Assembly: GCA_017622115.1 (NCBI GenBank)
Contig: JAGART010000128.1
Span: forward strand, 1-5,334
DNA: 5,334 nucleotides
Source: Clostridia bacterium
GTDB taxonomy: Bacteria; Bacillota; Clostridia; Christensenellales; UBA1242
Direction of reading: 5' to 3'
Part shown: positions 1-4,259 of the stretch, in pieces
Position numbering within the stretch: the first letter of the stretch is position 1
Layout: each line of letters opens with the position of its first letter
Notes under the pieces: model-generated
What the model saw: only the letters and a program-made list of their open reading frames with translations
Told to the model about the DNA's origin: nothing
The model's database searches: none
Made by a program: the position numbers and the translations under genes

Positions 1-33
1 TGACTGGAGTTCAGACGTGTGCTCTTCCGATCT
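1..33 (+). other. Illumina TruSeq adapter remnant (not genomic)
   Basis: The first 33 bases match, from memory, the standard Illumina multiplexing read-2 primer/adapter minus its leading G. They start TGACTGGAGTTCAGACG and end GCTCTTCCGATCT, the invariant ligation end. They are library sequence left at the end of an assembled contig. Genomic sequence begins at about position 34. Any start codon read inside this stretch, such as the GTG at 19, is artificial. Confidence 0.97.
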
Positions 34-624
34 ACCGCTACAACTGCGACATATACAAATGCTCAAAGTGTTTCTAACCTAACTACAACAAATGGTGCAA
101 CAATAACACTTTATGCAGTATGGAAAATAAATAATTATACAATTACTATTCAAGCAACAGAAGGTGGTAGTGTTTCTTATGCTGGTGGTTCAATTACGTA
201 CAATCAAAATGTATCTTCAATAGCAATTGCTTCGGCAGGAGTTGCCTTTTTATACTGGTTGCGTGCTAGCGATAATGCTCAAATTTTAGAAAACCCGCTC
301 AATCAAATAGTAACGAATAATGAAACATATATTGCGGTTTTTGGTGCAAGTATTGAGGGTGTTTTGGCTAAAAGTACATTTGGTGGAATTGCTTATGTGA
401 TTACTGATAATTACGATAATTTAATAGATACAGACACAATAACATTTGTTACAAAACAAATTTTACAAGGTTATACATTTAGCCACTGGGAAGATTTGAA
501 TGGCAACAATTTAGGAAGTGAAAAAAGTATTAGACTTACAAAAGCACAAGTAATGGATAATCTAATTACAGCAGTTTATGTGCAAAGTACAAGTAATAAT
601 ATTAATGATGATTTAAATAATTAA
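34..624 (+). CDS. Repeat-rich surface/secreted protein, C-terminal part (5' truncated)
   Basis: This is the last 196 residues of a larger protein cut by the contig edge; the upstream in-frame codons are adapter. The sequence opens with the tail of a Listeria-Bacteroides (InlB B-type) repeat, ending in the typical YAVWK (112-126). It continues directly into a divergent repeat with the pattern NNYTITIQATEGGSVSY and then aromatic-rich beta segments (FLYWLRA; GYTFSHWED). The high Thr/Asn/Ser/Gly content, regular beta-strand spacing and WxD/WK landmarks are usual for extracellular adhesin-like proteins of gut Bacillota; a role in surface contact is inferred from the family only. The C-terminus (SNNINDDLNN) has no LPXTG motif, no hydrophobic segment and no charged tail, so there is no sortase anchor at this end. 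The signal peptide and any other anchor would lie upstream, outside the window. The gene ends in a strong hairpin at 623-650. Confidence 0.8.
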   Translation, partial: TATTATYTNAQSVSNLTTTNGATITLYAVWKINNYTITIQATEGGSVSYAGGSITYNQNVSSIAIASAGVAFLYWLRASDNAQILENPLNQIVTNNETYIAVFGASIEGVLAKSTFGGIAYVITDNYDNLIDTDTITFVTKQILQGYTFSHWEDLNGNNLGSEKSIRLTKAQVMDNLITAVYVQSTSNNINDDLNN

Positions 625-650
625 AAAAGCCCAAAAACTTGGGCTTTTTT
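623..650. terminator. Bidirectional intrinsic terminator between convergent genes
   Basis: A perfect 12-bp stem is formed by AAAAAAGCCCAA (623-634) and TTGGGCTTTTTT (639-650) with a 4-base AAAC loop. It has a T-run on either strand, since A6 becomes U6 on the minus strand. It begins inside the TAA of the surface protein gene and lies 7 bases beyond the stop of the convergent XRE gene, so it can end transcripts from both sides. Confidence 0.9.
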
Positions 651-656
651 GTTTTA

Positions 657-899
657 TTAATCCATATTTAAATTATTGTATTCAAACAAAGGTGAATTTA
701 AAAATTCACTAGCTGTCATATTAAAACCATCGGCAACAGCGATTATTGTTTTTAAATTTACTCCTTTTGCTTTACCTTTCATTATGCTTTTTATTGTATC
801 GTGAGATAAACACGCAAGTTGTCCTAATTTGTATTGTGTTAGATTTTTTTCTTTTAACAATTCTGCTATTCTAAAAGCAACCGCTTGACTTATATTCAT
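657..899 (-). CDS. XRE/Cro-type helix-turn-helix regulator
   Basis: An 80-residue single-domain DNA-binding protein of the Cro/CI (XRE) family. The helix-turn-helix spans about residues 10-58: RIAELLKEKNLTQYKLGQLA gives helices 1-2 with the conserved T21-Q22, SHDTIKSIMKGK (32-43) is the recognition helix, and VNLKTIIAVADGFNMTASEFL (47-67) is the classic helix 4-5 segment. The tail NSPLFEYNNLNMD is typical of small clostridial regulators of this type and leaves no room for a sensor or protease domain. The start is supported by AGAGGAG (912-906 on the minus strand), 6 bases before the ATG. It is transcribed divergently from the PH/SHOCT gene, and the 189-base gap holds palindromes that could be its operators, so autoregulation and control of that neighbour are plausible but inferred. 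No convincing promoter of its own was found: TATAAG at 930-925 (minus) lacks a good -35 box. The physiological signal is unknown. Confidence 0.88.
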   Translation of the reverse strand: MNISQAVAFRIAELLKEKNLTQYKLGQLACLSHDTIKSIMKGKAKGVNLKTIIAVADGFNMTASEFLNSPLFEYNNLNMD

Positions 900-957
900 A
901 AATTACTCCTCTGATTTTATTTAACTTATAGTTTATGATTTTTTTTAATTAATATAC

Positions 958-973
958 GGGTTAAATTTCACCC
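958..973. promoter_or_regulatory. Pseudo-palindrome, candidate operator
   Basis: GGGTTAAATTTCACCC is symmetric at 14 of 16 positions; only the T/C pair at arm position 5 breaks it. It stands out because GGG/CCC runs are rare in this A/T-rich intergenic region. It lies 6 bases upstream of the -35 box of the rightward promoter, between the divergent XRE and PH/SHOCT genes, where a dimeric regulator would be expected to bind. Binding by the neighbouring XRE protein is an inference. Confidence 0.35.
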
Positions 974-979
974 AAGCGT

Positions 980-1008
980 TTGACTTTAAAATTATTTAGT
1001 GTTACAAT
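980..1008 (+). promoter_or_regulatory. Sigma-A-type promoter of the PH/SHOCT gene
   Basis: The -35 box TTGACT (980-985) and the -10 box TACAAT (1003-1008) are separated by exactly 17 bases; each box matches consensus at five of six positions. Transcription should start at about 1014-1016, giving an untranslated leader of about 74 bases before the PH/SHOCT start at 1089. Confidence 0.8.
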
Positions 1009-1014
1009 ATTGTA
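1003..1014. promoter_or_regulatory. Perfect 12-bp palindrome over the -10 box, candidate operator
   Basis: TACAATATTGTA is a perfect palindrome that contains the entire -10 box of the rightward promoter and reaches the predicted transcription start. A dimeric repressor bound here would block RNA polymerase. The adjacent divergent XRE gene is the obvious candidate. In an A/T-rich genome such a palindrome can also arise by chance because the -10 box is itself A/T-rich. Confidence 0.4.
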
Positions 1015-1079
1015 TGAATTCAATTCGCGAAATTTACAAGTACTATTATGAAACTTGTATAAGTTTTAAAAAATTTTAG
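1014..1079 (+). CDS. Possible 21-codon leader ORF (speculative)
   Basis: An open frame runs from an ATG at 1014, at or within a base or two of the predicted transcription start, to a TAG at 1077-1079. It encodes 21 residues beginning MNSIREIYKYYY. The stop codon overlaps the Shine-Dalgarno sequence of the next gene (TAGGAG, 1077-1082), an arrangement that would allow translational coupling. It has no ribosome binding site and would have to be read leaderless. The same stretch holds a 7-bp inverted repeat, TACAAGT (1035-1041) / ACTTGTA (1053-1059), so it may instead be a structured untranslated leader. A chance ORF of this length is quite possible. Confidence 0.2.
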   Translation: MNSIREIYKYYYETCISFKKF

Positions 1080-1088
1080 GAGATACTT

Positions 1089-1760
1089 ATGGAAAATTAT
1101 TCTTTACAACAAAACGAAATAGTATTATTTAAGGGGAATGTATCTTTTGAAGATAGCCCAAAACCGCAGTTTAATGTGGAGTTAATTTTAACTAACTTAA
1201 ATGTAGTTTTTACTACTCGCACAAAAAAATTTTTACAAGCGGAAAAAATAGATGTAGATATTTGTGGTGTTGATACTATAAAAATTTATAACGATAATGT
1301 ACAAGTTATAAGAAAAGGAAATCGAGTAGAAATTTATTTTTTAGATAATGCAAAAATTATGGATTTTGCAAGCAAAAATGAAGCAAAAACCTTTACAGAC
1401 CAAATATTTAAGCTTTTAACTGGCGAAAATAAGTTTGTTAGAAATGTTTTAAAAGTTAAAAAATCTATAACAGAAACAACAGATGCGTTACATATAGATA
1501 TAGCAAAAGTTGCAAAAACAACAGTAGAAGTAGGTGTAAAAACAGCAGTGATTATCGCAAATGTTGCTGAAACGCCAAATAAAGTAACAAAAGTTATTGG
1601 AAATGTAGCAAATCAATATATAGCAACTAAAAATACAAATGCACCAAAGTTATTGCCAGATAACAACCAAGTAGAACGTTTAGCGAAACTTAAAGAATTA
1701 TTAGATAGTGAAGCAATAACACAAGAAGAATATGAAAAATTAAAAAAAGAAATTATTTAA
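1089..1760 (+). CDS. PH-like domain protein with C-terminal SHOCT domain
   Basis: A 223-residue protein of unknown function with recognisable ends. Residues 1-110 form a beta-rich bacterial PH/GRAM-like fold: NEIVLFKGNVSF, then alternating strands LILTNLNVVFTTRT and VQVIRKGNRVEIYFL, closed by a helix, KNEAKTFTDQIFKLL. The LTN...VVFTT pattern, in which a lipid-facing strand defines a 'local environment' turn, is typical of bacterial PH domains. Residues 120-180 are Ala/Val/Lys-rich and probably amphipathic helix (VAKTTVEVGVKTAVIIANVA), not a clear membrane span. Residues 195-223 are a SHOCT domain (VERLAKLKELLDSEAITQEE, then YEKLKK), a short C-terminal helical module common in bacterial proteins with N-terminal membrane or PH-like domains. 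There is no signal peptide, so it is probably cytoplasmic or membrane-associated. The start is fixed by AGGAG (1078-1082), 6 bases before the ATG, and it has its own promoter and terminator, making a monocistronic unit. Its role is not known; control by the divergent XRE regulator is inferred from position. Confidence 0.8.
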   Translation: MENYSLQQNEIVLFKGNVSFEDSPKPQFNVELILTNLNVVFTTRTKKFLQAEKIDVDICGVDTIKIYNDNVQVIRKGNRVEIYFLDNAKIMDFASKNEAKTFTDQIFKLLTGENKFVRNVLKVKKSITETTDALHIDIAKVAKTTVEVGVKTAVIIANVAETPNKVTKVIGNVANQYIATKNTNAPKLLPDNNQVERLAKLKELLDSEAITQEEYEKLKKEII

Positions 1761-1762
1761 TT

Positions 1763-1789
1763 AAAAAAGCCCAAGTTTTGGGCTTTTTT
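1763..1789 (+). terminator. Intrinsic terminator after the PH/SHOCT gene
   Basis: A perfect 12-bp stem is formed by AAAAAAGCCCAA (1763-1774) and TTGGGCTTTTTT (1778-1789) with a 3-base GTT loop. It starts 3 bases after the stop codon and separates the PH/SHOCT gene from the spoIIA operon. It has the same stem as the terminator at 623-650, in inverted orientation when the loops are compared. Confidence 0.92.
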
Positions 1790-1847
1790 GTTTCGCTAAA
1801 ATTCGTTTGATATCTACAAACTTTCTAAAATTTTGTATTGTTGTATG

Positions 1848-1856
1848 TGTTAAAAT
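1848..1856 (+). promoter_or_regulatory. Weak extended -10 candidate upstream of spoIIAA
   Basis: TG (1848-1849), one base, then TAAAAT (1851-1856) resembles an extended -10 box, but there is no -35 box at 17 bases. The predicted start would fall at about 1863, inside the ribosome binding site, leaving a very short leader. In Bacillus subtilis the spoIIA operon is read by sigma-H under Spo0A control; I see no sequence matching the sigma-H consensus (AGGA-type -35 with GAAT-type -10) between the terminator and the gene. The real promoter is therefore undecided. Confidence 0.2.
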
Positions 1857-1862
1857 CTATTT

Positions 1863-1868
1863 AGGAGG
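1863..1868 (+). promoter_or_regulatory. Ribosome binding site deciding the spoIIAA start
   Basis: A perfect AGGAGG lies 7 bases before the ATG at 1876. The frame is open further up, to a TTG at 1807, but that codon has no ribosome binding site and would add 23 residues absent from the STAS fold. Confidence 0.9.
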
Positions 1869-1875
1869 AAGCACT

Positions 1876-2184
1876 ATGCAAGTAACGGCGAAGATTTTTC
1901 AAGATACTTTAATTATTAATATTATAGGCGAATTAGATGAGCATACGGCACACTATGCCCGTACTGCACTTGATAGCCAAATGCAAGAAAGTGGATTTAA
2001 TCAAATAGTGATTGATTTGTCTGGTTTAGAGTTTATGGACAGCACAGGGATAGGTGTGTTGATTGGACGATACAAAAAGATGAAAGAAAGGAAAATACCT
2101 ATTTTTATATCTAATCCAAGTGCACAGGCTGACAAAATTTTTACTATGACAGCACTTTATGATGTTATGCCAAAAATTAGTTAA
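1876..2184 (+). CDS. spoIIAA: Anti-sigma-F factor antagonist SpoIIAA
   Basis: A 102-residue STAS-domain protein, the anti-anti-sigma factor of the forespore switch. When unphosphorylated it binds SpoIIAB and displaces sigma-F; SpoIIAB inactivates it by phosphorylating one serine, and the phosphatase SpoIIE restores it. The STAS core is complete: an N-terminal strand pair (LIINIIGELD, residues 12-21), then IVIDLSGLEFMDSTGIGVLI (44-63), with Ser56 in MDSTGIGV matching the phosphorylated serine (Ser58) of B. subtilis SpoIIAA, followed by GRYKKMKERK and a short C-terminal helix. It is slightly shorter than the B. subtilis protein (117). The start is set by AGGAGG at 1863-1868. It is the first gene of a three-gene operon: spoIIAB starts 10 bases after its stop. 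The STAS fold alone could also be RsbV-like, but the following spoIIAB and sigF make SpoIIAA the firm reading. Confidence 0.95.
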   Translation: MQVTAKIFQDTLIINIIGELDEHTAHYARTALDSQMQESGFNQIVIDLSGLEFMDSTGIGVLIGRYKKMKERKIPIFISNPSAQADKIFTMTALYDVMPKIS

Positions 2185-2194
2185 GGGGAATAAA

Positions 2195-2653
2195 ATGGAA
2201 TATATTAATGAAGTTACGATTAATTTTGAATCACATTCAGTAAATGAAGGTTTTGCACGTAGTGCGGTGGCAGGTTTTTGTGTGCAATTAAACCCTACAT
2301 TAGATGAAATTACTGATATTAAGACAGCTGTGAGTGAGGCGGTTACAAATTGTGTTGTGCACGCCTATCCAAACACACGTGGACAAATAACTGTGTGGGT
2401 AGGGTTAAAGGACAGAGAAGTACATATAAAAGTGAGCGATACAGGTGTAGGGATTAAGGACTATGCAAAAGTGCGAGAACCTTTTTACACTACAAAACCA
2501 ACAGAAGAACGTGCAGGTATGGGCTTTACTGTTATGGAAAGTTTTATGGACGAAGTGCAAATAAAGCCAAATATTGATAGCGGTGTAATTGTGGAAATGA
2601 AAAAGATTTTAACAAATAAAAAGTTGGCAAAATTTGGGGGTGTAAATGGCTGA
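2195..2653 (+). CDS. spoIIAB: Anti-sigma-F factor / serine kinase SpoIIAB
   Basis: A 152-residue GHKL-fold protein kinase that sequesters sigma-F with ATP bound and phosphorylates SpoIIAA on serine. All ATP-binding boxes are present: the N box SEAVTNCVVHAY with Glu48 and Asn52 (Glu46 and Asn50 in B. subtilis), the G1 box DTGVGI (82-87), the ATP-lid segment REPFYTTKP (94-102) and the G2 box RAGMGFTVME (106-115). Arg22 in EGFAR corresponds to Arg20 of B. subtilis SpoIIAB, which contacts both sigma-F and SpoIIAA. The ATG at 2195 is chosen over the upstream ATG at 2159 because AAGGGG (2183-2188) precedes it by 6 bases and the longer form would overlap spoIIAA. The C-terminus has a Lys-rich tail (KKILTNKKLAKF), making it slightly longer than the B. 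subtilis protein (146). Its last 8 bases overlap the start of sigF, which suggests translational coupling and balanced amounts of inhibitor and sigma factor. Confidence 0.97.
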   Translation: MEYINEVTINFESHSVNEGFARSAVAGFCVQLNPTLDEITDIKTAVSEAVTNCVVHAYPNTRGQITVWVGLKDREVHIKVSDTGVGIKDYAKVREPFYTTKPTEERAGMGFTVMESFMDEVQIKPNIDSGVIVEMKKILTNKKLAKFGGVNG

Positions 2654-3365
2654 TTATGAGCAAACTTTAAGGCTAATAAAATTAGCACAAAAAGGTGATG
2701 AAGAAGCCAAAAATATGCTCATTAATCAAAATTATCCTTTGGTTAAAAGTGTTATTCGTAGATACAGAAATAAAGGAGTAGATTATGATGATTTATTTCA
2801 GTTGGGGTGTGTCGGTTTTGTAAAAGCGATTAATAATTTTGACCTTAATTTTGGGGTTAAATTTAGTACGTATGCTGTGCCTATGATTGCTGGCGAAGTT
2901 AAAAGATTTTTGCGAGATGATGGTTATATAAAAGTTAGCCGAGCCATAAAAGCACAGGCGATAGAAATAAACAAATATATATCTTCATTGCCTATGCAAG
3001 CAGAGCAACCAGATATTGCACAAATTGCAAAAGCGTTAAATATGACACCAGAAGATGTTGTGTTTGCTATGGATAGTGCAAGATATCCTATGAGTTTGGC
3101 TACACCAGTTGACCAAACTGATGAGGGAAGTGTAACCTTGCAAGAGCGTATTGCGGATACACAAGATGAAGAAACTAAACTAGACCACTTTATTTTAAAG
3201 CAATTAATTAGTTCGTTAAATCCTCGTGATAGAAAAATTATAATTATGCGTTATTATAGAGATAAAACTCAAAGCGAAATAGCAAAAGAAATGAGGGTAA
3301 GTCAAGTACAAGTTAGCCGTATAGAAAACAAAGTTTTGGAGTCTTTTAAAAAGAAGTTTTCGTAA
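2646..3365 (+). CDS. sigF: RNA polymerase sigma factor sigma-F (early forespore)
   Basis: A 239-residue sigma-70-family factor that directs the first forespore-specific transcription after asymmetric division. Region 2 is intact: DDLFQLGCVGFVKAINNFD (48-66, core binding), FSTYAVPMIAGEVKRFLRDD (73-92, -10 recognition and melting), KVSR (96-99). Region 3 is about 105-160. Region 4 covers about 190-231, with helix-turn-helix QSEIAKEMRVSQVQVSRIE (209-227) for -35 recognition. There is no region 1.1, as expected for a sporulation sigma factor. Sigma-G has very similar motifs; position directly after spoIIAA and spoIIAB makes this sigma-F. The ATG overlaps the spoIIAB stop by 8 bases and has a G-rich ribosome binding site (GGGGGTG, 2636-2642) inside spoIIAB. 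It is somewhat shorter than B. subtilis sigma-F (255), mostly from shorter ends. A terminator follows immediately, so spoVA genes, found next in many Bacillota, are not part of this operon. Confidence 0.95.
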   Translation: MADYEQTLRLIKLAQKGDEEAKNMLINQNYPLVKSVIRRYRNKGVDYDDLFQLGCVGFVKAINNFDLNFGVKFSTYAVPMIAGEVKRFLRDDGYIKVSRAIKAQAIEINKYISSLPMQAEQPDIAQIAKALNMTPEDVVFAMDSARYPMSLATPVDQTDEGSVTLQERIADTQDEETKLDHFILKQLISSLNPRDRKIIIMRYYRDKTQSEIAKEMRVSQVQVSRIENKVLESFKKKFS

Positions 3366-3389
3366 AGCCTAAATTAAAGGGCTTTTTTT
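3364..3389 (+). terminator. Intrinsic terminator of the spoIIA operon
   Basis: AAAGCC (3364-3369) pairs with GGCTTT (3380-3385) across a 10-base A/T-rich loop, with a further T·G pair possible, and runs into seven Ts (3383-3389). It begins within the sigF stop codon. The stem is shorter than those at 623 and 1763, so termination may be leaky. Confidence 0.7.
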
Positions 3390-3423
3390 ATTTAAAATCA
3401 TATATTACAATTCAAATTAAATA

Positions 3424-3444
3424 TAAAATTATTAAATAATTTTA
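3424..3444. repeat. A/T-only inverted repeat
   Basis: TAAAATTATT (3424-3433) and AATAATTTTA (3435-3444) are perfect 10-bp inverted arms around a single A. A second small hairpin, AAAAAAT (3444-3450) / ATTTTTT (3455-3461), directly follows. Both lie in the 175-base gap between sigF and the orphan gene. They could be protein-binding or simply the result of very high A/T content. Confidence 0.3.
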
Positions 3445-3503
3445 AAAAATTATGATTTTTTATAAAGACATTAATTTTTTACTTATTATTACAACTTCGA
3501 ATA

Positions 3504-3532
3504 TTGACTTTAAGTTTAAAATTTGTTAATAT
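3504..3532 (+). promoter_or_regulatory. Strong sigma-A-type promoter of the orphan gene
   Basis: The -35 box TTGACT (3504-3509) and -10 box TAATAT (3527-3532) are separated by exactly 17 bases, and a TG at 3524-3525 makes it an extended -10 promoter. The predicted transcription start is about 3538-3540, one to three bases before the ATG at 3541, so there is practically no leader for that start codon. Confidence 0.75.
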
Positions 3533-3540
3533 AAAATATA

Positions 3541-4167
3541 ATGTATAAAAGGACTAAAATTTTGCTATTAAACAATTTAAAAAATAAGTATTTGCTAAAA
3601 AATGATGGGGGAAACTCAACTAACAAAGAGTTAGTAGATTTGAATAATATATATTTTTTATTATGTTTTAAATTAGTAACTAAAACAAATGAAGAAGGTT
3701 TAAAATTTCCTGACTATGTTTATTATGAGGTTGTGCCCATTATCTTTAATCAGAATTCTAGCAAAGTAAAAGATTTAAGAACGAACAAAATTTATTCTTA
3801 TTCAAATGATATAAAATTTTATAGAAAACCTTTTTACATACGTTGTCCAGATTTGCTAAAAGATTACAATTTAGCATTAGATTTAGAAAATAAAAATGTG
3901 CCAAATCATTGTAAGTTGTATAAATTGCAAGATTTTATGCATATTTTGAAAAAAATTAAATTAAGTAAACAAGCAAAACAAATTAAAGAAAGTCTTGTTA
4001 CGCAAAAAAATGATATTATAGTAGATGTGCCAACTATAATAGAAATTGCAGATACTATCAAAGATTATCATTTTGATAAAATAGTTAAAACTCAAAAAAC
4101 TATACTTGATAAAGAAAGAAAAAAGCAAAATCTTAAAAAGATAAGTGAGCAATCAATGAATTTTTAA
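3541..4167 (+). CDS. Unrecognised orphan protein (208 residues)
   Basis: I do not recognise this protein. It is very rich in Lys, Asn, Ile and Leu and even more A/T-rich than its neighbours. The N-terminal half (residues about 33-105) looks like a mixed globular domain with aromatic-rich strands: NNIYFLLCFKLVTK, FPDYVYYEVVPIIFN, FYRKPFYIRCPDLL. The C-terminal part (about 125-208) is highly charged and probably helical (KKIKLSKQAKQIKESL; KERKKQNLKKISEQ). There is no signal peptide, membrane span, Cys cluster or familiar catalytic motif. It sits alone between the spoIIA operon and nth with its own strong promoter. The ATG at 3541 has no ribosome binding site and almost coincides with the predicted transcription start. 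An alternative start is the in-frame TTG at 3562, preceded 8 bases earlier by AAAAGGA (3547-3553), which would give 201 residues. No terminator is seen after it, so reading into nth is possible. The length, lack of internal stops and proper promoter support a real gene; the unusual composition suggests a lineage-specific or acquired one. Confidence 0.65.
   Translation: MYKRTKILLLNNLKNKYLLKNDGGNSTNKELVDLNNIYFLLCFKLVTKTNEEGLKFPDYVYYEVVPIIFNQNSSKVKDLRTNKIYSYSNDIKFYRKPFYIRCPDLLKDYNLALDLENKNVPNHCKLYKLQDFMHILKKIKLSKQAKQIKESLVTQKNDIIVDVPTIIEIADTIKDYHFDKIVKTQKTILDKERKKQNLKKISEQSMNF
3547..3553 (+). promoter_or_regulatory. Internal ribosome binding site for an alternative TTG start
   Basis: AAAAGGA lies 8 bases before the in-frame TTG at 3562-3564. 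Given the predicted transcription start at about 3539, this would yield a normal, roughly 23-base leader. It competes with the leaderless ATG at 3541 as the true start of the orphan protein. Confidence 0.45.
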
Positions 4168-4259
4168 ATAAAAACACTATAGTCATTTTAAGCAAAAGAG
4201 ATAAAAGTTAAAATCAAATTTAAAAAGTTTGGAAAGACTAATATAAAAGGAATTTACAA

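Noticed and set aside
1807..1875. N-terminal extension of SpoIIAA from the TTG at 1807
   Set aside because: There is no ribosome binding site before 1807, whereas a perfect AGGAGG precedes the ATG at 1876. The extra 23 residues are not part of the STAS fold.
2159..2194. Earlier ATG start for SpoIIAB at 2159
   Set aside because: It would overlap the end of spoIIAA and lacks a ribosome binding site; the ATG at 2195 has AAGGGG at good spacing and matches the family N-terminus.
2485..2688. Minus-strand open frame opposite spoIIAB/sigF
   Set aside because: It lies fully opposite two certain genes, has no ribosome binding site and no recognisable protein; it is a shadow of the coding strand.
2646..3365. 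Reading the sigma factor as sigma-G or sigma-B
   Set aside because: Sigma-G and sigma-B share regions 2 and 4, but the gene overlaps spoIIAB and follows spoIIAA, and the anti-sigma partner shows the SpoIIAB-specific sequence pattern, so sigma-F fits best.
3961..4152. Minus-strand open frame opposite the orphan gene (Phe/Leu/Ile-rich)
   Set aside because: The apparent hydrophobic peptide is the reverse reading of Lys/Asn/Glu-rich A/T codons. No promoter or ribosome binding site supports a membrane peptide or toxin here.
4239..4244. TAATAT as a -10 box for nth
   Set aside because: The bases 17 positions upstream (AAATTT) do not resemble a -35 box and there is no TG extension, so I do not call a promoter there.
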